The position numbers and the translations under genes are program-made. The notes beneath the pieces are model-generated. The model made no database searches. It was not told the DNA's origin and saw only the letters and a list, made by a program, of their open reading frames with translations. DNA of 64,000 bases from NCBI GenBank assembly GCA_024400915.1, contig JAKSLX010000002.1, forward strand, positions 62,001 to 126,000, in the 5' to 3' direction. Shown one piece after another: positions 1 to 7,589 of this stretch. Source of the stretch: Treponema sp. (GTDB lineage: Bacteria > Spirochaetota > Spirochaetia > Treponematales > Treponemataceae). Every line of letters begins with the position of its first letter. Within the stretch, counting starts at the first letter, position 1.

Positions 1-49
1 GTGCGTGGCGGCGAACATACATTGGAAAAGCAAAGCGAGATTAAATATT

Positions 50-1426
50 ATGAATTATTTCATAGAAAACTACGGTTGCGAAATGAACATTGCGGAATCT
101 GCGGCTGTTGAACAGATTCTGATCAAACGCGGATGGACAAAGGCAGAGGATGTTCAGCTTGCGGATTTTGTTGTCATAAATACCTGTTCCGTTCGTGGAA
201 GTGCGGAAGAAAGAATTTTTGGTCGTCTTGGATTTTTTACGGGGCTTAAGAAAGTCCGTGTCCTTGCAAAGGATGCCAAGAGGCGCAACATGGAAGTTGC
301 CGCTGATTATGTTGCAAAGAACGGACCAAAGCCTTTGACTGTTGTTGTCATGGGATGCATGGCGGAACGTCTTTTGCATGACCTTCAGAAAATGTGGCCT
401 GTAGTTGACTATGTAGTCGGTACCTTTGGCAAGGAAAAATTCCATGAAATCATTCCGGCTGTAGAAAAGAACATCAAGTATGAAATGGGTGATGTTGAAC
501 CCGTCTATAAATTTGCGGAAAGCTATTACGAAGAAAATGCCTTCAGCACATTTGTTCCAATCATGCACGGCTGCAACAATTTCTGCACCTACTGCATCGT
601 TCCTTATCTTCGCGGAAGGGAAACAAGCCGTTCCGTAAAGGACATCCTTCATGAGCTTGATATCCTTTCAGAAAGAAAGGTCCGTGAAATCTGTCTGCTC
701 GGTCAGAATGTAAACAGCTACAACGACAACGGAATTAAGTTCCCTGAGCTTTTAAAAATCATCAGCGCCCATCTTGATGAAATAAAATCTACGATTGAAT
801 GGATCCGTTTTGAATCAAGTCACCCAAAAGATTTCAGCGATGAACTCATTGAAGTGATAAGGACTGACAGAAAGATCTGCCGCGGAATTCATCTTGCGGT
901 TCAGCATGGATCAAGCGAAGTCCTCCGCCGCATGAACAGAAAATACACGAGGGAAGACTATCTTTCTCTTATTGCCCGCCTCAGAAAAGCCGTTCCAGAT
1001 GTTGAGCTTACAACGGACATAATGCTCGGGTTCCCTGGAGAGACCGACGAAGAATTTGAGGAAGCTTATTCCCTGATGAAGGAAGTTGAATACGAAAGCG
1101 CCTTCATGTACTACTACAATCCACGGGAAGGAACTCCTGCTGAAAAAATGGAAAGCCAGATTCCGATTGAAGTAAAAAAAGAACGCCTGCAGAAAATCAT
1201 CAACCTACAGCTGGAACTTACCCAGAAAGTGATGAAGCGCCGTGTAGGGCAGACCATAAAAGTCCTTGCCGACATAGTTTCCAAGGATGACCAGAACGAG
1301 CTTTTGGGCAAGACGGAACAGAACGAACGCGTAGCCTTCCGTGCAGATCCAAAGATCATCGGTTCTTTTGTGAATGTCCATCTGGATAGCCTTAATGGAA
1401 ACACATTCAAGGGGACGCTGGTATAA
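50..1426 (+). CDS. miaB: tRNA-2-methylthio-N6-dimethylallyladenosine synthase MiaB
   Basis: Radical-SAM methylthiotransferase that converts i6A37 to ms2i6A37 in tRNAs reading UNN codons. The N-terminal UPF0004 domain begins with the family hallmark YFIENYGCEMN and carries further cysteines (NTCSVRG, MGCMAER) that hold the auxiliary cluster. The radical-SAM cysteines are in CNNFCTYC, about residue 180, and a TRAM domain closes the protein. I place the start at ATG 50 because the conserved domain opens two residues later. The frame stays open upstream to a GTG at 5, but those residues do not look like MiaB. Length is about 458 residues, normal for the family. The next reading frame begins right after the stop codon. 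Confidence 0.95.
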   Translation: MNYFIENYGCEMNIAESAAVEQILIKRGWTKAEDVQLADFVVINTCSVRGSAEERIFGRLGFFTGLKKVRVLAKDAKRRNMEVAADYVAKNGPKPLTVVVMGCMAERLLHDLQKMWPVVDYVVGTFGKEKFHEIIPAVEKNIKYEMGDVEPVYKFAESYYEENAFSTFVPIMHGCNNFCTYCIVPYLRGRETSRSVKDILHELDILSERKVREICLLGQNVNSYNDNGIKFPELLKIISAHLDEIKSTIEWIRFESSHPKDFSDELIEVIRTDRKICRGIHLAVQHGSSEVLRRMNRKYTREDYLSLIARLRKAVPDVELTTDIMLGFPGETDEEFEEAYSLMKEVEYESAFMYYYNPREGTPAEKMESQIPIEVKKERLQKIINLQLELTQKVMKRRVGQTIKVLADIVSKDDQNELLGKTEQNERVAFRADPKIIGSFVNVHLDSLNGNTFKGTLV

Positions 1427-1444
1427 AACCTGTCACCTTCGGGC

Positions 1445-1846
1445 TTGATTGATACAAATATTCTTCTGGACATTTTTCTAAATAGAATAGAGTTTTTGGA
1501 TAACTCTCGTAAAATATTTGATTTATGTAAAGATAATGTTGTAAGTGGTAAACTTGCTGCGCATACAATTACAAATTTATTTTACATTCTAAGAAAAAAT
1601 TACAATGATTTTCAAAGAAGAGGTATTATTCTTTCCCTCTTTGAAATTTTCGATGTTGTTTCCGTAGATAAAAATCGCCTTGTTTCTGTTTTGGAAAAAT
1701 CTAACTTTAAGGATTTTGAAGACAGCCTGCAGGATGAATGTGCATATGCCATAAATGCGGACTATATCATTACGAGAAATACAAAAGATTTTGAGGGTTC
1801 AATGGTAAAAGCCCTTACTCCAGAAGAGTTTCTTGAAAAAGTGTGA
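1445..1846 (+). CDS. PIN-domain protein (VapC-like), 5'-truncated
   Basis: Putative PIN ribonuclease of the toxin-antitoxin kind. Acidic PIN residues are visible: DTN at the start, DECAYA near residue 100 and TRNTKDF near residue 115. Normal PIN proteins open with a short beta strand before the (I/L)DTN motif. Here the only start codon is a TTG directly before IDTN, so that strand is shortened. No Shine-Dalgarno sequence is visible and no antitoxin gene lies upstream, since miaB ends 18 bases earlier. The bases just before and over the TTG match half of the palindromic repeat seen elsewhere in this window (see findings). The gene is AT-rich compared with its neighbours. Likely a solitary, probably non-functional toxin remnant. 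Confidence 0.6.
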   Translation: MIDTNILLDIFLNRIEFLDNSRKIFDLCKDNVVSGKLAAHTITNLFYILRKNYNDFQRRGIILSLFEIFDVVSVDKNRLVSVLEKSNFKDFEDSLQDECAYAINADYIITRNTKDFEGSMVKALTPEEFLEKV

Positions 1847-1895
1847 CGGAAGAGTGAAGGTGTAGGGACTGGGGTTAAAGGATGTTTTGCTTTCG

Positions 1896-1929
1896 TATAA
1901 TCGACTTAAAGCCTTAATTCTGCTATAAT
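1896..1929 (+). promoter_or_regulatory. Promoter region of tyrS
   Basis: Two perfect TATAAT boxes lie at 1896-1901 and 1924-1929. The second is suitably placed for a short leader before tyrS at 1963. Neither has a convincing -35 box. Confidence 0.4.
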
Positions 1930-1962
1930 CCCCCAATATAAATTTCAACAAAGGAAGACTAT

Positions 1963-3195
1963 ATGACATTTTATGAAGAACTTCAGTGGCGCGGACTTGT
2001 AAAGGATGTTGCCGGGGAAGATATTGCAGACAAGCTCAACAACGAAAAGGTTACTTTTTACTGGGGAACAGACCCAACGGCAGACAGCCTTCATCTTGGT
2101 CACTATTCTTCACTTGTAACAGCTAAGCGCCTTGCACGTGCAGGACATCATCCAATCCTTCTTTGCGGTGGAGCTACAGGTCTTATCGGTGACCCACGCC
2201 CAACTGCAGAACGCGAAATCATGGCAAAGGAACGTCTTGAAAAAAACCTTGCTGGAATCAAGGCACAGGTTGACCGCATTTTTGAAGGAAAGGCAGAAAT
2301 CGTAAACAACTACGACTGGACAAAGGACTACACATTCCTTGAATTCCTCCGCGACATAGGAAAGTACATCAACGTAAGCTATATGCTCGGAAAGGACATC
2401 ATCGCACGCCGTCTTGAAACAGGAATCACTTTCGCAGAATTCTCATATACACTTTTGCAGGGCTACGACTTCCTCCACCTCTTCCGCACAAAGAACTGCA
2501 TCATGCAGTGTGAAGGTGCTGATCAGTGGGGTAACATCACTACAGGTCTTGAACTCATCCGCAAGATTGAAGGAAAGGAAGCATACGGCTTTACAATGCC
2601 TCTTGTTCTGGACAAGTACGGCAACAAGTTTGGAAAGTCTGCAGGAAACGCACTCTGGCTTGACATCAACAAGACTTCAAGCTATGAACTTTACCAGTAC
2701 CTTGTTAATGTTGACGACAGCATGGTAATCGACTACCTCAAGATTTTTACATTCCTCACAAAGGAACAGATTGAAGAACTTGAAGCAAAGAACAAGGAAC
2801 ATCCTGAACTCCGCGAAGCTCACAAGGCTCTTGCACGTGAAATCATTACAGATCTTCACGGAGCAGCCGAATACGACAAGGCAGTTGATATTTCCGCAAA
2901 ACTCTTTAGTGGCGACCTTAAGTCCCTTTCACTCAAGGACATTGAAATCGGATTCCGCGATGTTCCGACTGTTGAACTCAAGGAAGAAGGAAAGGCAATC
3001 ATCGATGTCCTCGTAGAAAACAAGATTTGCGGAAGCAAGAGAGAAGCCCGCGAATTCTTTGCGCAGGGATCAATCACATGCAACGGCGAAAAGATTTCTG
3101 ATGAAAATACTCCTGTAACAAAGGCAATGGCAATCGAAGAAAAGGTTATCGTTGTTCGCCGCGGCAAGAAAAAGAATTATATCCTTAAGTTTTAA
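1963..3195 (+). CDS. tyrS: Tyrosyl-tRNA synthetase
   Basis: Class Ic aminoacyl-tRNA synthetase that charges tRNA-Tyr. The HIGH-type motif is LHLGH (residues 43-47) and the KMSKS-type motif is KFGKS (222-226). The tyrosine-pocket stretch GYDFLHL and the QWGNITTG motif are present. A C-terminal S4-like RNA-binding domain (KICGSKREAREFFAQGSI) follows. At 410 residues it has the normal bacterial TyrS length. A good ribosome site (aaaggaag) precedes the ATG. The next gene starts within 16 bases of the stop, which suggests co-transcription. Confidence 0.96.
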   Translation: MTFYEELQWRGLVKDVAGEDIADKLNNEKVTFYWGTDPTADSLHLGHYSSLVTAKRLARAGHHPILLCGGATGLIGDPRPTAEREIMAKERLEKNLAGIKAQVDRIFEGKAEIVNNYDWTKDYTFLEFLRDIGKYINVSYMLGKDIIARRLETGITFAEFSYTLLQGYDFLHLFRTKNCIMQCEGADQWGNITTGLELIRKIEGKEAYGFTMPLVLDKYGNKFGKSAGNALWLDINKTSSYELYQYLVNVDDSMVIDYLKIFTFLTKEQIEELEAKNKEHPELREAHKALAREIITDLHGAAEYDKAVDISAKLFSGDLKSLSLKDIEIGFRDVPTVELKEEGKAIIDVLVENKICGSKREAREFFAQGSITCNGEKISDENTPVTKAMAIEEKVIVVRRGKKKNYILKF

Positions 3196-3210
3196 TTGAA
3201 AGCTAATGTT

Positions 3211-4101
3211 ATGAAGGCCCGGTACCATCTGCCGGGTCTTTTTGAATTTTACGACCTGTACAAGATTTTTCTTCCCCTTTTTTTTAAGCATCGGAATTGG
3301 TTTTACGACTGGTGTGAAATCGGATCCATCTACGGAGCGCCAGCAGACTGCCTTTGGGGTGGCGGTAGGGTTGGCTTTGGTCTGAATGGAATTGAAAAAG
3401 AAGTTCTTTCACTGTGCCGTGAATTCAATGTTTCAGCTCGTCTTGCTTTCAGCAATTCATTGATAGAAGAAAAGCATTTAAGTGATGAAAAATGCAATAG
3501 GCTTTGTTCTCTGTTTTCAAAAATTCCTGGCAACGGCATCATTGTACATTCCGATCTTCTGTTGGATTACATAAAGAACAAATATCCGAGTTTTTATTTT
3601 GTTTCTTCCACTACAAAAGTTCTTTCAGAATTCAATCAGCTTGAAAATGAATTGAACAGAACTGAATTCAAATATGTTGTTCCCGACTTTAGGCTGAACA
3701 AAGATTTTGAAAACCTTTTTTCGCTGGATGATAGTCAAAAGTCAAAAGTAGAATTCCTTTGCAACGAATGCTGCCTTCCAAACTGTTCTGCAAGAAAAAC
3801 CTGCTATGAAAACGTCAGCCGAAAAAATCTTGGCTTAAAGGAATCGGCACATAGATGTGTTTTTGCAGAAGAAAAAGGCAGCTATAGTTTTTCCAGGGCC
3901 ATGGAAAATCCTGTTTTCATTGGAATTAATGACATTCAGGAAAACTACCTTAAAAACGGATTCTCAGAATTTAAAATTGAAGGTAGAAGTCTTGGCAGTG
4001 CCCTTGTCCTGGAATTCCTTCTGTATTATCTAACAAAACCCGAATTTCATATACATGTTCGGGAAAACATTTATCTGGACAATACTCTCGATTTATTTTA
4101 A
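3211..4101 (+). CDS. Conserved protein of unknown function, Cys-rich motif
   Basis: A soluble protein of about 296 residues with no signal peptide. The opening (YHLPGLFEFYDLY, then SIYGAPADCLWGGGR) and the later CNECCLPNCSARKTC cluster, with a further Cys in AHRCVF, recall a widespread uncharacterised family of gut Firmicutes and spirochaetes. The cysteine cluster suggests a metal or iron-sulfur site. The fold hints at a TIM-barrel enzyme like the U32 or radical-SAM groups, but I cannot name the reaction. I chose ATG 3211; a TTG abutting the tyrS stop (3196) is the alternative. It probably travels on the tyrS transcript. Confidence 0.7.
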   Translation: MKARYHLPGLFEFYDLYKIFLPLFFKHRNWFYDWCEIGSIYGAPADCLWGGGRVGFGLNGIEKEVLSLCREFNVSARLAFSNSLIEEKHLSDEKCNRLCSLFSKIPGNGIIVHSDLLLDYIKNKYPSFYFVSSTTKVLSEFNQLENELNRTEFKYVVPDFRLNKDFENLFSLDDSQKSKVEFLCNECCLPNCSARKTCYENVSRKNLGLKESAHRCVFAEEKGSYSFSRAMENPVFIGINDIQENYLKNGFSEFKIEGRSLGSALVLEFLLYYLTKPEFHIHVRENIYLDNTLDLF

Positions 4102-4105
4102 TAAT

Positions 4106-4134
4106 TTGCAAAATCAAGAAATCTGCATTAAAAT
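4106..4134 (+). promoter_or_regulatory. Sigma-70 type promoter of adk
   Basis: TTGCAA (4106-4111), a 17-base spacer and TAAAAT (4129-4134) stand just before adk, whose ribosome site (aggag) and ATG follow about 30 bases later. Confidence 0.55.
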
Positions 4135-4165
4135 TAAACTTACATAATATTTTTAGGAGAAAACA

Positions 4166-4798
4166 ATGAATTTTATTTTCTTAGGACCACCAGGAGCTGG
4201 AAAGGGTACACTTGCTGCACAGGTTGCAGAAGAATACAAGATTCCACAGATTTCTACTGGTGATATTTTCCGTGAAAACATCAAGAATCAGACAGAACTT
4301 GGAAAGAAAGTAAAGGCAATCATGGATGCTGGCGGACTCGTTGGCGACGATGTTGTTCTTGAAATTGTAGAAGACAGACTTAAGAAGGATGACTGCAAGA
4401 ACGGATTCATTCTTGACGGTTTCCCACGCACAATTCCACAGGCAGAAGCATTTGAAAAGCTTGGCATCGATGTAAAGGTTGTAAACTTTGAAGTTAACAA
4501 TGACCTCATCATTGCCCGTCTTTCAAACCGCCGTGTATGCAAGAGCTGCAAAGCTAACTTCAATGTAAAATTCCTTCCACCAAAGGTAGAAGGTGTTTGT
4601 GACAAGTGTGGTGGCGAACTCTTTACTCGTGAAGATGACAAGCTTGAATCTATTACACACCGCCTTGAAGTATACCGCAAGGAAACTGAACCTCTCATCG
4701 ACTTCTATCGCAATCTTAACAAGATGACAGACATTGACTCTGCACGTGATTCACAGGAAGTTCTTGTAGATTTCAGAAAGATGTTCCCTGCAAAATAA
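4166..4798 (+). CDS. adk: Adenylate kinase
   Basis: Transfers phosphate between ATP and AMP to keep adenylates balanced; cytoplasmic. The P-loop GPPGAGKGT occupies residues 7-15. The AMP-site segments STGDIFRE and GFPRT are present. The LID carries four cysteines in two CxxC pairs (CKSC and CDKC), so this is the zinc-binding long-LID form. At 210 residues it matches the usual length. It has its own promoter and a clear aggag site, and a small unknown gene follows 14 bases downstream. Confidence 0.97.
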   Translation: MNFIFLGPPGAGKGTLAAQVAEEYKIPQISTGDIFRENIKNQTELGKKVKAIMDAGGLVGDDVVLEIVEDRLKKDDCKNGFILDGFPRTIPQAEAFEKLGIDVKVVNFEVNNDLIIARLSNRRVCKSCKANFNVKFLPPKVEGVCDKCGGELFTREDDKLESITHRLEVYRKETEPLIDFYRNLNKMTDIDSARDSQEVLVDFRKMFPAK

Positions 4799-4812
4799 TT
4801 CGGGGTAACCTT

Positions 4813-5271
4813 ATGAAGACAACGGAAGAAGAAAAACAGAAATTCATAAAAGCCTTTGAAGAGGAATTTGAAGATAAAGTCATTTCCTTTGAGCTGGCTG
4901 AACTTCGCGCTTCTTCCGTTGTCTTTAATTTATTGAAGCTTAAGCCAGAACAGAATGAAAATTCCATGTGGGGGCTTGTAGTGTTCTGTGAGGGTGGAAC
5001 TTATTTCTATAGTTTTCCACAGGACAGCCTGCTTTCACTTTATGTCAGAAAAACAACGGGTATGAACGAACAGATGCCTCAGTGCATTTCCCTTTCTGGA
5101 ATTCGTTGCCGATTCCGCGTTCCTGAAACTACTTTTTTTGATTTTGTCATTCCGCGTAGAAAGCACATCGTAAAAGTTTATTTCTTTGATGAAAATAAAA
5201 TCAGCCACTCCTTTGAACTTTTGATGAACAAAAAAGCGGCTGATGTCATTGGTCTTTTCCCGACTTATTGA
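4813..5271 (+). CDS. Hypothetical protein, 152 aa
   Basis: A short soluble protein without signal peptide or membrane segment. It has an acidic helical start followed by alternating hydrophobic and aromatic stretches that look like a small beta-barrel (VVFCEGGTYFYSFP, then RHIVKVYFF-like strands). I recognise no family. It follows adk by 14 bases and is probably co-transcribed. It ends 13 bases before the stop of the convergent acyltransferase gene. Confidence 0.7.
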   Translation: MKTTEEEKQKFIKAFEEEFEDKVISFELAELRASSVVFNLLKLKPEQNENSMWGLVVFCEGGTYFYSFPQDSLLSLYVRKTTGMNEQMPQCISLSGIRCRFRVPETTFFDFVIPRRKHIVKVYFFDENKISHSFELLMNKKAADVIGLFPTY

Positions 5272-5284
5272 TAGTCAGTATTTT

Positions 5285-6499
5285 TTATCTTACCAATAAT
5301 TTTGTGATTTTCTTGTTTATCTGCTTGTAGATAAGTGCAAGTAAAAGATTTGCTGCAAATACGGCAATGAAATATGCAAGAAGATTCCAGTGCAATTCCT
5401 TGATGATAGGATTTTCCTTTGTTCCTGTAATAAAAAGGAAACTGTTGAGTGCTATTCTCTGCATAAGATAGAATTCAAGTGAAATTGAAGAAAAGAAGGA
5501 AAGTACCTTGTTGCTTCGTGTCCATTTGAATTTGAGTACTGTAAGGAAGGCAAGCAGTGTTGCAAGCTGAACCTGCTGGGAAACAAGACAGATGGTCTTG
5601 TCGATTCTTCCAACACCATGTCCTGCAAATTCAGACCAGTAACTGATATTCATCATTGTGTAGAATCCAAGATACATTCCTCCTGCCATCAAAATTCCGA
5701 GAAGACTGAATTTCAACCAGTATTTTTTAGAGAAGAATGCAATTATCTTTTCTTCATGATGAGCCCACAAAAGACCCATTACGAAACACATGGTGCTGTT
5801 TACCCACCATTCTCCCTGGAACCAGAGGGCACAGATCTGCTGATACCATTTTGCTGTACCAAAACTCTGTGGACCTTTGTACCATCCGTAGTCAATCCAC
5901 CATGCAAAATGTCCACCGATGCAGAAGATTACAAGCTGAGCTAGAGCAACGAGAAATACAACAAAAATTGCATTTGAGACCTTTTTGCATTTTTTGAAGG
6001 CAAACATAAAGGCTGCATACATGATGAGGATTACGATAGGATACCAGCTCTGGTCGTTCAGAATGATGATGTTCAAAAGACCCAGTACCCAACGGAGTGC
6101 ATCCATCTCCCTGTACTTTGCTATGTAAATGAAGATTGCATAAAAAATGTTCATCACATAGATTGCTATGATGATAGGAAGCATCCTCTTTTTGAAGAAT
6201 GTTGAAAGGTAATCAGGCTTTGCTTTCCAGCTTTTAAGAAGTCCAATTCCACTGTAGAAAAAGAATATACCTACGAAAATGAATCCTATGTATTCAAAGA
6301 ATTTGATGTCCGCAGTTTGCTGAAAGGCAGGATTCTGTGAAACATGGTGGAAGAAAACACCGAGACAGGCAAATCCTTTTGCTGCGGTTGAATTCTCAAT
6401 AGAAAGATAGTCTGCTTTGAGCTGTCCTTTTTTTGCAAAGCTGCTTCCCCAGAAAAGAAGGGCAAGGGTAAATCCGTAGATTAGAATTGAGATAAGCAT
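5285..6499 (-). CDS. Membrane O-acyltransferase (acyltransferase-3 family)
   Basis: An integral membrane protein of 404 residues with about ten hydrophobic segments. The early KGFACLGVFFHHVSQ segment (about residues 40-54) matches the first helix of acyltransferase-3 proteins, where the conserved histidine sits. Family members move acetyl or other acyl groups onto sugars or peptidoglycan outside the membrane; the acceptor here is unknown. It stands 19 bases downstream of the lipoprotein gene on the same strand and may share its transcript. Confidence in the family is good, in the substrate none. Confidence 0.8.
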   Translation of the reverse strand: MLISILIYGFTLALLFWGSSFAKKGQLKADYLSIENSTAAKGFACLGVFFHHVSQNPAFQQTADIKFFEYIGFIFVGIFFFYSGIGLLKSWKAKPDYLSTFFKKRMLPIIIAIYVMNIFYAIFIYIAKYREMDALRWVLGLLNIIILNDQSWYPIVILIMYAAFMFAFKKCKKVSNAIFVVFLVALAQLVIFCIGGHFAWWIDYGWYKGPQSFGTAKWYQQICALWFQGEWWVNSTMCFVMGLLWAHHEEKIIAFFSKKYWLKFSLLGILMAGGMYLGFYTMMNISYWSEFAGHGVGRIDKTICLVSQQVQLATLLAFLTVLKFKWTRSNKVLSFFSSISLEFYLMQRIALNSFLFITGTKENPIIKELHWNLLAYFIAVFAANLLLALIYKQINKKITKLLVR

Positions 6500-6518
6500 T
6501 GTTTACTCCTGTTGTAGT

Positions 6519-7589
6519 TTATTTTATCTTTTTCAAACAGCTGTCAAATTCTGCGGCAGAAAAAAGATTGTCCGGTTCAAAATTCTTTCCGTCTGGCAAT
6601 ATCATGATTTCATTTTCTACCGTACCAAGAACTGCATCAAAATCAGGATTGTCAAGTTCAACATCAGCAACAGGACTCTTTGCGTTTTCGCGGGCTCTGT
6701 ATTTTGTAGAATATTTAGTTGGATTGATGCTGTTTTTTGAAGTGTACAGGTTCCAAAGGAATCTTGCCGACAGGATTCTTGTCACAGTGGTTTTTTCTGT
6801 AATCTGCTCTGAAGATCCGCTTGTGCTGTTCATCAGACCTGTCCTTGAAAGCAACTGAAAAAGCTTTTTCCCTTCATATTTTTTACCGGCAGTATAATAA
6901 TCAAGAAAGCCTTCCTTGGAATTTGCCAGAGACATCATCTGGAGGACGGTCATAGTGTTTTTGTTCCAGTCTACGGATATGTTTCCAGAATCAATGTTTC
7001 TAAGATTCCATGCTTTTTCTCTAAGTGCAATATAATGACTCTTGTATGTCGACTCTGGGTTTACAAAGGCAAGATCAAAGAGGCCTGCGGCTATGTCGTA
7101 TTCACCTTTGTCAAAATGCTCGAGAGCATCTTCTATTGTAAGGGCTTCAGAATCAATCTTGAGCCTGTAGGTGCTTATGTCAGAAATAAGTCCAAGTCTT
7201 CTTTGGAGGATAAGGAGCTGAACATCATTTTCATACTTTTTTTTGGCGTTGCTGCAGCACTTTGATGCTTCGGATTTTTTTCCTTGCATGTAGGCACATC
7301 TTCCCTTTAGTGCAAGAAGACGACTTTCAACGACCTTGTCCAGATGAGGCTGCCTAAGCTCATTTTCAATTTCTCTTTTGATGAAGTCTGCCTGAATGTT
7401 GTCATCCTTTGACAGCTCTTTTCCGTTCAGCATGAATGAGCTGTCCAATTCAATGACCTGATTTTCAAGTTCAAGAACTCTTTCAGAATTTACTGTTTCT
7501 TCCGCAGAAATGAAGATGTCCTTCTGCAATGATGCACAGCCAGTGAACGCGAGAAGAAATGCGGTTGCTAGTATTGAAAGTCTTTTCAT
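6519..7589 (-). CDS. Lipoprotein with SLH-like C-terminus
   Basis: The leader MKRLSILATAFLLAFTGCAS gives a clean lipobox (FTGC), so it is a membrane-anchored lipoprotein of about 340 mature residues. The middle is helical and repeat-like (KGRCAYMQGKKSEASKCC, then FDKGEYDIAAGLFDLAF), suggesting TPR-type packing. The last 90 residues (ILSARFLWNLY, then ADVELDNPDFDAV and FEPDNLFSAAEF) resemble an S-layer-homology repeat. Its ATG overlaps the stop of the upstream 874-residue gene as ATGA, so the two are translationally coupled and probably act together at the cell envelope. Function unknown. Confidence 0.75.
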   Translation of the reverse strand: MKRLSILATAFLLAFTGCASLQKDIFISAEETVNSERVLELENQVIELDSSFMLNGKELSKDDNIQADFIKREIENELRQPHLDKVVESRLLALKGRCAYMQGKKSEASKCCSNAKKKYENDVQLLILQRRLGLISDISTYRLKIDSEALTIEDALEHFDKGEYDIAAGLFDLAFVNPESTYKSHYIALREKAWNLRNIDSGNISVDWNKNTMTVLQMMSLANSKEGFLDYYTAGKKYEGKKLFQLLSRTGLMNSTSGSSEQITEKTTVTRILSARFLWNLYTSKNSINPTKYSTKYRARENAKSPVADVELDNPDFDAVLGTVENEIMILPDGKNFEPDNLFSAAEFDSCLKKIK

